Shown here piece after piece: positions 31,996 through 43,070 of a stretch of DNA of 64,000 nt. The notes below the pieces were generated by a model, which saw only the letters and a program-made list of their open reading frames with translations, had not been told where the DNA came from and searched no databases. Source of the stretch: Entamoeba histolytica HM-1:IMSS (lineage: Eukaryota > Evosea > Mastigamoebida > Endamoebidae); contig NW_001914928.1 in assembly GCF_000208925.1 (NCBI RefSeq), forward strand, positions 1-64,000, in the 5' to 3' direction. The translations under genes were made by a program, and so were the position numbers. The first letter of the stretch is position 1. Each line of letters begins with the position of its first letter.

Positions 31996-32786
31996 TCTAT
32001 TTTAATTTGTGAAGTATTAAGTTCTTCTCTTTTTTTAGTCCATAAAAATTACATTATAAAAAAATAAATTAAACAAATAACTTACACAACTTATTTCATT
32101 AAACCAACCTCTAAAAAAAATGTAAAATAATATGTGAAAGTTTTCTGCAACTGTGTCGTTGGAAAGGAATTTCATTTCTTAATACATCTCTAATATTCAC
32201 TTTCAAATCTCTAAATTAAATTTAGTTATACATTATACTGTGAATATTCTTTTTTAATAATTATGCGACTTATCATTTATGATTTGACAAAACACTTCTA
32301 TTAAAATCTTTAATTTGTTTATTTTATTGTCTTGTAGTTGTAATAATACTTATCTTTAACACTAGAACTTTCAGTAATGTAAAACTATTTAATAATTGCT
32401 ACTTTTTTATTTATTTTTTAAGACAATAATAAGAGTACTTTTTAGAATTGCAACATAATGATATGAAAAATAACTCTTTATTTTACTCACTTATTTTGGT
32501 ACTTGTTTTTATAGACTTTTTACATAAAAAAAAACAACTAAAATATAGAAAGATTTTACAGTAAATATAGTCAGTTATTCATTCCTCTAACTATTAATTA
32601 ATCAAATTTGGTTAGTTGGTGATGTATCAAATAAAACAATTGGTAGTGACTATTGCTTGAAACAAAATTTCTTGATAAGTCATGTTATAAGATTAGTCGA
32701 TATCTATATCATAGATTTTTCTTGGGATATTTAAAAAAGTACTGATAAAACTTCTAAATTCACTTTAAGAACTATTAATCTTGCTC
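31996..32786. other. Divergent intergenic region
   Basis: 791 bp between divergent genes; no open frame with gene-like composition, no RNA gene recognised. CTAAATTCA at 32755-32763, about 25 bp before the sulfotransferase ATG, resembles an initiator. Confidence 0.4.
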
Positions 32787-34034
32787 ATGAACATCTCTTT
32801 AAATGATTGGTACGACTCTCATCTTTATGAAATTCAACATCAAATTCAACAATTTTTAGAGTCTCTTGACCCAACCCATTTAGAACTTTATCAAACACTA
32901 TTAAATGATACTTGGAATGATCTTCATCAAACAGAAGTAATTTCATTACAAAGTGCTCAATTTCTTGTAAACGATCAAGTAAAAGAAGACAAAGAACAGT
33001 ACCTTGCTTTCATAAAACAAACAGTGAATAGAATTGGATCATTGATGAGACTATTCAAAGACATTCACATCAATAAACACACTCTCAAAGAAATTCGTAT
33101 TACACAACCAATCATTATTGTTGGTCTTCCAAGAAGTGGATCAACAACACTATTTAATATAATGTGTGCACACACCAAATCCCATTACTTTACATCATGG
33201 CAGACTTTGTGTCCTGGGTTTTCAATGATAACAGAAAAAGCACAACGACAATTCACAGAATATATTCATAATATGATGAAAAGAGGGTGTGATGATTTTG
33301 ATAAAATTCATGCAATTAATCCAGATGCAAATGAAGAATGTGTGTTTCAATACAATTGCTATGGTTTGTATTTTGCTCATTGTATGGCATTACCACAATA
33401 CAAGGACGTTGTTTGTAACCTCTTTTCTTCATGGAATTCATTAATGGATTTCGAATGGAATGTATATAAATTAAATCTTTTAAGAAGACCAATGAACAAT
33501 GACCAATTTTTAATTATAAAGAATGCAACATTATTATGTGTGTTAAAAGATGTATTGTTATCATGCCCAGATATTCGGTTAATATGGATTCATCGCAACC
33601 CATATGACATCATTAAAAGTTCTATTCCTTACTTCAAAACAATCAAAAATACATTTTTAACGAAAACAAATCAGGAAAAAGTTTCTGATGAATGGTTATC
33701 TCATAACATTGCCGAGATAGAGAACCGTATCTTGAAACAAGCGATAGATGTACGAAATGAATGGGTCAAACAAAATCCATCAAGACAATCACAAATTTAT
33801 GATGTTTTCTTTAATGAGATAATCAAAGACCCTCTTTCTATTGTTGAATCTATTTATCATCATTTTAATATTAATGTTAGTGAAATTGATAAAGAAGTAA
33901 TGAAAAAAGCATTGACTAATGATTATCAATCAAAAATTGGGAGAATGACAACTAACTCAATTCCAATAAGTAAAGAAGAAGTTAATAGTCTTTACGACTG
34001 GTACATCAAACAATTTTTTTCAAAGAAACTTTAA
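32787..34034 (+). CDS. Sulfotransferase (PAPS-dependent)
   Basis: 415 residues from ATG 32787; the frame extends two codons further to a TTG that I reject. It transfers sulfate from PAPS to a hydroxyl or similar acceptor. The 5'-phosphosulfate loop is PIIIVGLPRSGSTTLFN (about residues 110-127) and the 3'-phosphate site is IRLIWIHRNPYDIIKSS (about 267-283). The layout suits the Sulfotransferase_3 type also found in bacteria. Entamoeba sulfotransferases acting after the mitosome PAPS pathway are known to make sulfolipids; whether this one does is inference. There is no signal peptide, so it is likely cytosolic. Confidence 0.9.
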   Translation: MNISLNDWYDSHLYEIQHQIQQFLESLDPTHLELYQTLLNDTWNDLHQTEVISLQSAQFLVNDQVKEDKEQYLAFIKQTVNRIGSLMRLFKDIHINKHTLKEIRITQPIIIVGLPRSGSTTLFNIMCAHTKSHYFTSWQTLCPGFSMITEKAQRQFTEYIHNMMKRGCDDFDKIHAINPDANEECVFQYNCYGLYFAHCMALPQYKDVVCNLFSSWNSLMDFEWNVYKLNLLRRPMNNDQFLIIKNATLLCVLKDVLLSCPDIRLIWIHRNPYDIIKSSIPYFKTIKNTFLTKTNQEKVSDEWLSHNIAEIENRILKQAIDVRNEWVKQNPSRQSQIYDVFFNEIIKDPLSIVESIYHHFNINVSEIDKEVMKKALTNDYQSKIGRMTTNSIPISKEEVNSLYDWYIKQFFSKKL

Positions 34035-34293
34035 CCAATACCAACGTTTCAAGCATTTAAAGAAGTAAATTTTATATAATAATTAAAATCAATTAAAAAG
34101 TAATTATGATAAGTTTTTTTTTACAAAACAATTAATTTTCCAACAATTTCATTTTATTATTGTTACTAAAAACATTTCTTCATGAAAGTAAAAAACAAAA
34201 AAATAAAAATAACATAATATCAATTTCAACCCTTAAAAAAAAGATAATATCAACATTGAAAGAATTACTTACAAACCTAAAAGAAACAATCAA

Positions 34294-34905
34294 TTAAGAA
34301 GGGATATAATTTGTTCCACTTACAAAATTTGAAGTTGGAGTAGTAGCCATTTGTTGTTCTCTCTTCTTTTTTTTAAGAGCTTTAAGACCACAAGCATTAC
34401 ATAAGAAAGTATTTGGTGACTCACCAGTTCTCCATTCAGATGTTTTGGTTGTATGACAAATACTACATTCTCTATTATGATCCAATTTAGGTCTTCCACG
34501 TTGTTTCTTACCATTTGGATTTGTTGGCTCTGTTTGTGGTTTTTTTTGTTGTTCAATAACTGGTTGTGTTTGTTCAAGAGAAGTACCTTGGTATAATTGA
34601 CGATTATACTCTTCTAACATTCCAAGCATTCTTGACTTTAGTAAAGCAAATTGTTCAATTGGTAAATTTTTCTCATTACACCATAATAATAATTCAAGTA
34701 CTGACTGTCTAAACTAAATTATTAGATGATCTACTTTTCGAAAATTGAGTTAATAAGATCATTTCATCTCTTCATTGGTAAATCTCATAATAAAACAAAC
34801 GTCACAAGAAAATTTTACACAACTAGGAAGATCTGTAATATTTTCATCTGCCATCACTTTTTCAGTTTCCATTATAACTGATAATTCAATTATTTTAGAG
34901 ATCAT
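34294..34905 (-). CDS. GATA-type zinc finger protein with AT-hook (one intron)
   Basis: Exons on the minus strand are 34905-34801 and 34713-34294, joined in phase 0; the 87-nt intron starts GTTTGT and ends ATTTAG. The product has 174 residues. The finger is CSIC-X18-CNAC (ECSICHTTKTSEWRTG, then FLCNACGLK), the C-X2-C-X18-C-X2-C form of GATA fingers. It is preceded by KKQRGRPK, an AT-hook, and followed by a Lys/Arg cluster (ALKKKKREQQ) typical of a nuclear signal. The N-terminal part is a helical domain of unknown role. The ATG at 34905 is the first in frame; the frame runs further only from GTG. It is expected to bind GATA sequences and regulate transcription. Confidence 0.85.
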
Positions 34906-35147
34906 TTTATACCCTAAAAGTAAACCCTTTGATTTTGACACGTGGGTTATTAACTAAATATTTCAAGAACTATTTTTTTAAAGTTCCCGAACTATATTTT
35001 TTTATTTGTTTTTTTTTCTCTTTTCAGAAAAGTCAACGTCATTAAATATAGCAAATAAATAGCAAAAACATCATATACAATAGTTTTATTTTTAAAAATA
35101 TTTAAAACAGAATGAATCGAAGTACCTAAATAACAAAAAGAATCAAA

Positions 35148-37409
35148 TTAAATTTGTTTCTTTTCTTTAGATTCTTTAAGTCCAACTGTTCTGTTAAAAA
35201 CTAAAGCTCCTTCTTTAGAGTCACTATCACAACAGAAAAATCCTACTCTTTCAAATTGGAAACAGTCAAGTGGTTTAACGTGTTCTAAAGTTTCATCAAC
35301 ATAACCATTAACAATAGTGAGTGACTTTGGATTAATAAGTTTTTCCCAATCTGGACTTTCTGGTTTAGGATCAGTAAAGAGAGTATCATAGTATCTTAAC
35401 TCGGCTTTAGCTGGTTCAGCTCCATTAACACCAGAACTAACCCATTGAATATGTCCTTTTGGTTTTTCTTTTTTATCTGCATCAAAAGTACAATATAAAC
35501 AAGTAATTTTACCTTCAGCATCTTTATCAAATTTATGACAAATAATATTTCCTGCATATCTTAATCCAACAACTTTGTTTGGTGCAAGTCCCCAATATCC
35601 TTTTTTGTCTTCATCTCTCCAATCACTTCTGTCAATATAAAGTACTTTTCTTAAATGAACAGTATTAGTTCCCATTTTATCATTCATTGGATGATTTGGT
35701 CTTACAACTTCAATACAATAATCATCTGGAACATTAGTTAAAATAACTTTAACAGGATCTGGTACACACATAGCTCTCTTACATTTAACCTCCATATCAT
35801 CTCTACAATGTTGTTCAAGAACTTCATAGTCAATATAAACAGTAGTATTAGTTGTAACTCCAACAGTTCTACAGAAATTATTAATAGCATCAGCAGAATA
35901 TCCCTTACGTTTGAATCCCATAATGGTTGGCATTCTTGGATCATCCCATCCTCTAACATATCCTTTATCAACTAAAGCATGAAGTTTTCTTTTAGACATA
36001 ACAGTATAAGTAATATTTAATCTGTTAAACTCCCATACAACTGGTTTATACATATCAAGAGCATCAAGTAACCAAAAGTATGATTCTCTTCTTGGAAGGA
36101 ATTCTAATGTACACATAGAATGAGTAATGTCTTCAAAAGAATCAACTAAACAATGGACAAAATCATATGATGGATAACAACATAATCTATCACCTGTAAC
36201 TGGGTGTGGGAAGAATTTAATTCTATAAGCAACAAGATCCCACATACATGGGTTTGGTGAATTAATATCCATTTTCATTCTTAAAGTAGCTTCTCCTTCA
36301 CCATATCTACCTTGACACATCCATTTAAAGTGTTTAAGATTTTCTTCTACACTTCTATCTCTCCATGGAGATGGTTGTTTATTTTCACGTGAAGCAGCAA
36401 TTTGATCAGGAGTTTGATGACAAACATAAGCTTTTCCTCTTTTAATTAATTCAATTGCACAATCATAAATTCTATCAAAATATTGTGATGAATAAGTAAC
36501 AGCACATGGAGTATGTCCTAACCACTTAACAGTCTCTTCGATAGTATTAATAAATTCATGAGTCTCTTTCTCTGGATTTGTATCATCAAATCTCATATAA
36601 CATTTACCACCAGTTTTTTCTGCATAACCAAAATTCAAATACATTGATTTGGCATGTCCAATATGAAGATATCCATTTGGTTCTGGTGGGAATCTAGTAA
36701 CATAAATTCCTCCAGTTCTTTTTAGATGTTCAGCAAGAATTTCTGGAGTTTTTTGAATATTATCAGCGGGATTAGATAATTTAACTCCTGAATCAACGTT
36801 CTTTTGTTTTGGAAGATTTTTAACTTCTTCTTTTTTATTTGGTTCACCACTCTTTTTTTGTGCTTTCTTTTTGATGTCATCTTTAGTCTTTTCTCCTAAT
36901 ATTTCTTTTAATTGTTTCATTAATTCTTCATTAAGAACCTTACCATCAGCCCATTTAATGGAATCTTTTGCTTCTCTTATTAATTGACCTTCCATAGTAT
37001 ATCTATTCTTTTTTAATTCTTCCATTTTACCTGATAATAATTGTTTAACTCCTTCAATAATTTGTTCTCTAGTAACAACAACTCCTACTCCACATTCTTT
37101 TTCAATGGTTGGAATATCAAGTTCTTGATGTTTATTAATATAAGTCATTAAAGCATCCATATTAATATTAGTAACTTTCTTAGAAACAATCCATGCTATT
37201 ACTTGTGGTCTAATTGACTCTTTTCCTTTATTTAATTTTGTAGCTAATTGATACAACAATTGACCAATAGCCTTTTCACATCCTTTTTCACATCCAGCTT
37301 CTTTAATAATATCAAGAAGAGTTTTAGTAAGTTCAGCATTCTTAAGCGTTTCTTCAGCTTTTTGTTTAGCAATACCAATTAGTTCAAATTGTTCTGCGGC
37401 TCCAGCCAT
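35148..37409 (-). CDS. QARS: Glutaminyl-tRNA synthetase
   Basis: It charges tRNA-Gln in the cytosol. 753 residues, normal for the eukaryotic enzyme. The N-terminal YqeY-like appended domain (about 1-180) and a Lys-rich linker (about 180-205) precede the class Ic core. The core starts VTRFPPEPNGYLHIGHAKS with HIGH at residues 249-252; RFDDTNPEKE follows, and the KMSKS equivalent is YTVMSKRKLHALV. The C-terminal anticodon-binding beta barrels contain YIDRSDWRDE and GLAPNKVVGLRYAG. All catalytic signatures are intact. The start is the only sensible ATG. Confidence 0.97.
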   Translation of the reverse strand: MAGAAEQFELIGIAKQKAEETLKNAELTKTLLDIIKEAGCEKGCEKAIGQLLYQLATKLNKGKESIRPQVIAWIVSKKVTNINMDALMTYINKHQELDIPTIEKECGVGVVVTREQIIEGVKQLLSGKMEELKKNRYTMEGQLIREAKDSIKWADGKVLNEELMKQLKEILGEKTKDDIKKKAQKKSGEPNKKEEVKNLPKQKNVDSGVKLSNPADNIQKTPEILAEHLKRTGGIYVTRFPPEPNGYLHIGHAKSMYLNFGYAEKTGGKCYMRFDDTNPEKETHEFINTIEETVKWLGHTPCAVTYSSQYFDRIYDCAIELIKRGKAYVCHQTPDQIAASRENKQPSPWRDRSVEENLKHFKWMCQGRYGEGEATLRMKMDINSPNPCMWDLVAYRIKFFPHPVTGDRLCCYPSYDFVHCLVDSFEDITHSMCTLEFLPRRESYFWLLDALDMYKPVVWEFNRLNITYTVMSKRKLHALVDKGYVRGWDDPRMPTIMGFKRKGYSADAINNFCRTVGVTTNTTVYIDYEVLEQHCRDDMEVKCKRAMCVPDPVKVILTNVPDDYCIEVVRPNHPMNDKMGTNTVHLRKVLYIDRSDWRDEDKKGYWGLAPNKVVGLRYAGNIICHKFDKDAEGKITCLYCTFDADKKEKPKGHIQWVSSGVNGAEPAKAELRYYDTLFTDPKPESPDWEKLINPKSLTIVNGYVDETLEHVKPLDCFQFERVGFFCCDSDSKEGALVFNRTVGLKESKEKKQI

Positions 37410-37870
37410 CTTCTTTTTATGTAATTTATTTTGCGTTCTTTGGTTTTTATTTTTGTGACTCTAAACCCTTATTTTTCATTTTTGAATATTTTTTTTGTTA
37501 TAGGGTTTATTTTATTAACTTTATGTTATATATGACATATTATTTTTTATAATAAAAAATTGTTTATAATTTAAAAATGATAAAAAAGCCTATTTATAGT
37601 ATGTGAATTACATCACGATACATGATAAATATAGAACATCAGCTAAAAAATATATGAAAAACGTTACGTTTGTTAAAGTTTAAAATAATAAAGAACAATA
37701 ACACTTTATGAAGAATATAAAATTCAGTCACAGATGGATTACTATGTTATGAACAAAAGAAAATTAATAAAAATTAAATTTCAATCAAATAATCCTTATA
37801 AAAATAAATTGTAAAGTTTTATGTAGTTGTTTGAATAATCTACAAAATCGAATATTGTCGTTATAATTTT
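37410..37870. other. Divergent intergenic region
   Basis: 461 bp with no gene recognised. ATAAAATTCAGTCAC at about 37718-37732 resembles an initiator, but it lies 140 bp before the next ATG. Confidence 0.35.
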
Positions 37871-38497
37871 ATGAACAACGGCTCTCATAAAGTTCATGAC
37901 CCAAAGAATGCAGAACATAAAAGAAGGTCTAGAGAAAATCAGGCTTTATTTGTTAATTGTTTAATTGGGTTATTGATTGCTGTAAGTAAAAAAACTATTG
38001 GAATTAAATGTCCATTAAAGATATACAAAGAGGGAAGTCCTCAATATTTTCAAATTATTCAAATAGATAACTTCAAACTTAAGAACAGAAAAGTTAGAAG
38101 TATTGAAGAAGTTAAAATTATTAAAACTATTACTAATGAAGTAGTAAAGGGATTATCTCCAGAACAAAAGAAAATGTCTTATTGTCAACCAGGCAAAGTG
38201 GGGTTTGTTCGTTATAACTGGATATATCCATTTTTAACAAAAGAGAGTTTCTATAAATTTGGAAGGAATGTTTGTGAGTTAATCAAAGAAAAGCTTGTAC
38301 ATAATACTTCAAAACAAATTGTTTTTATTGATAATGAAATGGTACATAAAATAAATGGATGGGTTGAATCTGAGAGAGGACAATTAAGCACTACAGAAAC
38401 AAAATTCCAATTCATTAATCAAAAGGATATACCAGAAAATGAAAAAACTGAATCTGATAATACCGAAACAATTAGTGAAGATTTTGATTCAAAATAA
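37871..38497 (+). CDS. Unrecognised 208-residue protein
   Basis: Single exon. Basic N-terminal segment (PKNAEHKRRSRENQALF), a hydrophobic helix (VNCLIGLLIAVSKKTIG) that is too polar at its edges to be a sure membrane span, a mixed middle with SYCQPGKVGFVRYNWIYPFL, and an acidic tail (ESDNTETISEDFDSK). I know no family. The first residues look DNA- or RNA-binding, which is weak inference. The gene is in the same direction as the LRR gene that follows after 136 bp. Confidence 0.65.
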   Translation: MNNGSHKVHDPKNAEHKRRSRENQALFVNCLIGLLIAVSKKTIGIKCPLKIYKEGSPQYFQIIQIDNFKLKNRKVRSIEEVKIIKTITNEVVKGLSPEQKKMSYCQPGKVGFVRYNWIYPFLTKESFYKFGRNVCELIKEKLVHNTSKQIVFIDNEMVHKINGWVESERGQLSTTETKFQFINQKDIPENEKTESDNTETISEDFDSK

Positions 38498-38587
38498 AAA
38501 GAGAAGTATAGTTATTTGAACTGCTAATTGAATTTGTATATTCTTCAAGATTTAGGTATTTATTTAAAAAGAAAAGAAAGTAAGATT

Positions 38588-38608
38588 TATATATATATAT
38601 ATATATAT
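38588..38608. repeat. TA dinucleotide repeat
   Basis: About ten TA units between the 208-residue gene and the LRR-type gene, 26 bp before its ATG. It could serve as a TATA-like element but is more simply a microsatellite. Confidence 0.8.
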
Positions 38609-38633
38609 GAAGTAGTAATAAATATTAAATAAG

Positions 38634-40088
38634 ATGTTGAAAAGTAACATAAAAAATAATACATTAGAACTTTGTTTTATGGCAAATGTTCTTCTTTATT
38701 TTACTAAATTCAGTGATGTAAAGTCGTTTCTTTTTGTTTCTAAAAAGTGTCACAATTCATGTAAAGTACTTAAAACAAACCCACTCATTGAGTATGGTAT
38801 AGATGAAAAGATAAAAAATTGGGCATACAAAATTATATTATTTTTTCCAAATATTCAAACATTTAGAATTAAAGACTTGAATGTTTTTCTTCCACAAAAT
38901 ATAATTAACAATGTCAGTCTTATAGAAACAGTTTGTAATTTTGATCTTTACAAAATGGAAAATGGTGATGAACAAGATTCATCTATATCTTCTTTGACAT
39001 TTCCTCTTTTTATAAATAGTCATGGAGAGTATTATTTTTATGACTCAGTGAGAAATTATTTACCAGGTTATCCAGAAGGATGGTTACCAAAAGGTATTCA
39101 TTCAATTGGTACCGAAATTCATGAAAACCAGAATTGTGCTATAGAAAAATTAGTTGATTATTCGATTGTATCTAACTACAGTGCATGGTGGTTTCTTATT
39201 CATATAACTTCTTTTAAAAATTTAAGATACTTAACTATTATTTTGGAAGAGGAAGTTGGTTGGACTTCTACAAAATTTAATAAAGGTGAGTCAATCTCTA
39301 TTTATTTAGAAAAGGTTATGAATTTTCTCTCTCTAAAAACTACGTTGCAAAAAGTTAAACTAATTACTATAACAAATACCATTAAAGATTCTGTTTATCA
39401 TCAAATTAAGAAATATCCAAAAATTAAATTTATTATTATTGCATATGATTGTCTTAAAAGTGAAGTCCAAAGATGGAAAAAAATAGCGTCATTACCAAAT
39501 GTCTATGTTTTATTTAAATGTGTAATTCCAGAGATTTTAGCGGAAACAAAATTTGTAATTTCTGAGCATTTTAGTATGAAATATAAATATGGATGGTATT
39601 CTTCTCATATTAAAAATTTATGTAAAGAAATAGAAGTACTCAATTATTTGATTGAAAAATTAGTATTAAGTATTTCTGTTCATTGTAAGATAGAAAACCT
39701 TCCAGTTTCTTTTTTAACTCCTCTGTATAATCTTTCACAGTTAAAGATAATTGAGATGCATTTAGTTATTAACACGGAGGCTAAACACAATTATATTCTT
39801 CCAATATCATTAAAGTCATTAGTCTTATCTTCTGATATTACTTTTGGGATGTCCACAATTAGAATGTCTTCAATAAATTTTTGTCTTCAAACTCCAACAT
39901 TAGAATATTTACAACTCAAACAACTCAAACTTCGTTCTGAAATAGAAATAATTCTTCCAAGCTCATTGTCTATTCTAAATGTATTAAGTTGTGAAAACAT
40001 CACACTCAAAATTTTTCCATTGTTTAATCTAGTCTCCACTGTATTTAATAATTGTATAAGATGCAAGTTAATAAATGACTTTAAATAA
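38634..40088 (+). CDS. LRR-type protein, first of a local family
   Basis: 484 residues. The N-terminus (LELCFMANVLLYFTKFSDVKSF, then VSKKCHNSCKVLKTNPL) is an F-box-like helical motif shared in pattern with the genes at 41555 and 43071. The rest is a degenerate leucine-rich repeat solenoid with units such as LPVSFLTPLYNLSQLKII and LPISLKSLVLSSDI near the C-terminus. No signal or membrane segment. Entamoeba has many such LRR proteins; F-box-like plus LRR would suit a substrate receptor of an E3 ligase, which is inference. The promoter contains the TA repeat at 38588. Confidence 0.75.
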   Translation: MLKSNIKNNTLELCFMANVLLYFTKFSDVKSFLFVSKKCHNSCKVLKTNPLIEYGIDEKIKNWAYKIILFFPNIQTFRIKDLNVFLPQNIINNVSLIETVCNFDLYKMENGDEQDSSISSLTFPLFINSHGEYYFYDSVRNYLPGYPEGWLPKGIHSIGTEIHENQNCAIEKLVDYSIVSNYSAWWFLIHITSFKNLRYLTIILEEEVGWTSTKFNKGESISIYLEKVMNFLSLKTTLQKVKLITITNTIKDSVYHQIKKYPKIKFIIIAYDCLKSEVQRWKKIASLPNVYVLFKCVIPEILAETKFVISEHFSMKYKYGWYSSHIKNLCKEIEVLNYLIEKLVLSISVHCKIENLPVSFLTPLYNLSQLKIIEMHLVINTEAKHNYILPISLKSLVLSSDITFGMSTIRMSSINFCLQTPTLEYLQLKQLKLRSEIEIILPSSLSILNVLSCENITLKIFPLFNLVSTVFNNCIRCKLINDFK

Positions 40089-40441
40089 CAATAATAAATT
40101 TTAAAATTTAATTCTGTTTATAAAACATTAAAAAAATGTATTTTTATTAATTTAGAAAATATATAAAAGAAATATTCTCTCTTCTTATTCATAATCTCAT
40201 TATTTGTTAATGTTACATACATTAATTTAATCATAGAAATGTAATTCATTAATTTTCATTGTAAAATTGAGAAAGAGAAGTACTATATTATAAAAGTATA
40301 GATATATCTTAGTTTTTTTAATTAGTACAGTTAGATTATTACTATTTCAATTAGTAATTTTATCTTCTTAATGTTTTAAATATAAAAATATTGTTTTTAT
40401 AAAATATTTTATTTTTTTTTATTAGTCAGTTTTTTTATTCA
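40089..40441. other. Intergenic
   Basis: 353 bp, very AT-rich; no gene seen. The last 20 bp before Dbr1 (TTTTTTTATTCA) hold a T-run and an initiator-like ATTCA directly at the ATG. Confidence 0.4.
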
Positions 40442-41506
40442 ATGGCAACTGAACAAATACAACATATAGCAATCGTTGGTTGTGTTCATGGTAAATACAG
40501 AGAGATGTATCGACAGTTGTCTGAATATGAAAAAAGTACTGGAAAAGAAATTTCATTTGTAATATGTACAGGAGATATGCAAACCCTGAGATATGAAGCT
40601 GATTTAGTATATTTAAAAGTACCACCAAAGTATAAACAAATGGGAGACTTCCATCTGTACTACGAAGGAAAAGAAAAAGCACCATATTTAACACTGTTTA
40701 TAGGAGGAAACCATGAATCATCTAATGTATTATTACACCTTTACAATGGAGGTTTTGTTTGTTTTAATATGTATTATCTAGGAGTATGTTCTTGTATAAA
40801 TATAAATGGATTAAGAATTGTTGGAGTATCAGGAATTTATAAGTCATTTGATGAGAAAAAGCCATACACATACCCACCATCTCCAAATGATGTTGTTTCA
40901 TTATTTCATACAAGAAATTATGTTATTCAAATGCTTTCAAATTTAAGTCAAAGTTCTCAAATTGACATTTCACTTTCACATGATTGGCCACAAGGTATTG
41001 TAATGAAAGGCAATTACAAACAATTATACAGATTCCAACCTGGTTTTAAAAAAGATGGAGCTTCTCTTGGTTCACCTATTAATAAAGTCATTTTAAACAC
41101 TCTTAAACCAAAATATTGGATTTCTGGACATATGCATTGTGAATATCATGCAGAAGAAGGACCAACACATTTTATTGCATTAGGTAAAATAGGATATAAA
41201 AATGCAATATCTTATCTTGACCTTCCTTTAAAACAAAAAACAGACCTTGAATATGACAAAGACTGGGTGTGTAATCTTATTATGACATGGCCTGCATTTT
41301 CAAATAAAGCACAATTCCCTGACTTGTCATATTCTATTTCTGAATTATTATCTAAAAGAACAAAAGAACTTGATAAAAAAATCATTGAACTATGGGAAAA
41401 ATATATTGGACTTAAAATTATTTATGACTCAGATACTTTTGACATACAATTTACTTCACGTAGATTTTATATTGAAAAGATATATAATGAATTAAATATA
41501 AATTGA
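40442..41506 (+). CDS. DBR1: RNA lariat debranching enzyme
   Basis: It hydrolyses the 2'-5' bond of excised intron lariats, opening them for turnover, in the nucleus. 354 residues, the length known for Entamoeba histolytica Dbr1. Metallophosphoesterase ligands: Cys14 and His16 in IVGCVHGKY (Cys replaces the usual Asp, as is known for Dbr1), Asp45 in ICTGDMQ, Asn90 and His91 in GGNHESS, the SHDWP motif, and GHMHCEYH. The C-terminal lariat-recognition part follows from about residue 240. The many short introns in this window give it an obvious job. It lies between two LRR-type genes, converging with the second. Confidence 0.97.
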   Translation: MATEQIQHIAIVGCVHGKYREMYRQLSEYEKSTGKEISFVICTGDMQTLRYEADLVYLKVPPKYKQMGDFHLYYEGKEKAPYLTLFIGGNHESSNVLLHLYNGGFVCFNMYYLGVCSCININGLRIVGVSGIYKSFDEKKPYTYPPSPNDVVSLFHTRNYVIQMLSNLSQSSQIDISLSHDWPQGIVMKGNYKQLYRFQPGFKKDGASLGSPINKVILNTLKPKYWISGHMHCEYHAEEGPTHFIALGKIGYKNAISYLDLPLKQKTDLEYDKDWVCNLIMTWPAFSNKAQFPDLSYSISELLSKRTKELDKKIIELWEKYIGLKIIYDSDTFDIQFTSRRFYIEKIYNELNIN

Positions 41507-41554
41507 AATGAACTAGAACCTTTTTTATTGATTGATTTTAAATAAAAATAAATT

Positions 41555-42940
41555 TTACATTGTTTGACAACCATTGATTTTATTATCCCATTGTGTCTTC
41601 ATTAATACTAATGATTTTGGTAAATAAATTCCCTTCAATTTTGGGCATTGTTTTAATGAAAGATAAGTCATTATTGTATTTTGTTGTGTATCAACCTTAG
41701 TTAATTCTCTACATTGAAATACAATACATGATAATACTTTTGGAAGTTCTAATTCTTTAATTTCTCCACAACCAAATATACTGAATTGAGTTAAATCACA
41801 TTGTTTTAATCCTTGTATTGATTTTAAATAGAAAAGTCTTTCAAGTCGAATATTTTTTAAAGAAGATGGAAGTAATAATTCTGAAATTCCTCCTGAATAT
41901 TTAATATCTAAATTTTTTAATGGTAAAAATTGTAAATTATTTAATTGTGTAACAACTCCACAATCATCTATCCTAAGAGAAGTTAATGTTGTTGGAAAAT
42001 ATAATGTTGTAGTAAATTTAAAATTTAGTGAAATAAGATTTAATGCTTCAATATTTTTTAAACGTTCAAAATGAGCTATTGAGTCATTTTCTTCTAAGTC
42101 AGAATTCCATACAGTGACTTCAGTAGGATAATAAATTTTAAATATGTTGTCCATATTATTTTTTACAATATTATAATATCTAATATTAATGTTATTTTTT
42201 TTAATATTAAATAAAAATTGATCAAATTCTTGCATATCAATACCTTCAGTCTTATTAGCAAGTAATATAAATTTAGTTTGAGAATAATGTCTATTAAATT
42301 CATTTTTCCATGTTTTTAAATCAAATGAATTTAAATATTCAACTTTAATAATAACTTTAAATGGAACATCAAGAAAATAAGTTAATAATGTTTGAATGTA
42401 TTCTTTATTCAATGACTCTAGATTTATTATTAATTTCTTAAAACATTTCCCAAATTTTGGAGTTTCTGTCATTTTAATTAAAAATTCATTTCCACATTCA
42501 AATCGTATTAATGTTTCCATTTTTTCTAACTCTGGAAGAGGTGAATATTCTACTAATCCAATTCCTCTTTTAAATATTAAATAACGAATTCTATTTGAAT
42601 AATAATGAATAAATGAAATTGCATTAACATCAAATGTATCAAAAACAGAACAATCGAAATCAAGATGTTTTAATCTATCTAAAACATATTCTATTTTTTT
42701 ACTTTCTTTAATACTTTCATAAACAAATAATCCAGCACTACAATGTAATGTATTCATTTTCTCAAATAATTTCATTAACTTAATCATATCTTTTTTTTGA
42801 TAATCTATATTAAATGGACTACTATATAAATTTTTACATGACTCTAAACATTTTTTATTTATTAAAATAAATTTAATTAATGTTGTCATTGAGTCAATAT
42901 ATAAAACAACATTCATTAAAAACACTCTTTCTAACTTCAT
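41555..42940 (-). CDS. LRR-type protein, second of a local family
   Basis: 461 residues from ATG 42940 (MKLERVFLMNVVLYIDS). The frame is open 22 codons further to a TTG, which I reject since MKLERVF aligns with the start of the paralogue at 38634. F-box-like N-terminus (FLMNVVLYIDSMTTLIKFI, NKKCLESCKNL), then irregular LRRs, clearer toward the end: LLLPSSLKNIRLERLFYL, LELPKVLSCIVFQC and IYLPKSLVLMK. Soluble. It faces Dbr1 tail to tail with 48 bp between. Confidence 0.75.
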   Translation of the reverse strand: MKLERVFLMNVVLYIDSMTTLIKFILINKKCLESCKNLYSSPFNIDYQKKDMIKLMKLFEKMNTLHCSAGLFVYESIKESKKIEYVLDRLKHLDFDCSVFDTFDVNAISFIHYYSNRIRYLIFKRGIGLVEYSPLPELEKMETLIRFECGNEFLIKMTETPKFGKCFKKLIINLESLNKEYIQTLLTYFLDVPFKVIIKVEYLNSFDLKTWKNEFNRHYSQTKFILLANKTEGIDMQEFDQFLFNIKKNNINIRYYNIVKNNMDNIFKIYYPTEVTVWNSDLEENDSIAHFERLKNIEALNLISLNFKFTTTLYFPTTLTSLRIDDCGVVTQLNNLQFLPLKNLDIKYSGGISELLLPSSLKNIRLERLFYLKSIQGLKQCDLTQFSIFGCGEIKELELPKVLSCIVFQCRELTKVDTQQNTIMTYLSLKQCPKLKGIYLPKSLVLMKTQWDNKINGCQTM

Positions 42941-43070
42941 TTGATATTTGAAGTTTATTTTTTTTCCTCTTCTTTTTGAATAAAAACTTTTGTAAAAAAA
43001 AAACAATGAAAAGAAACAAAAGTTCTGGTCATGTCATTTCTATTCTTCCACAAACATCACCATCTACTAC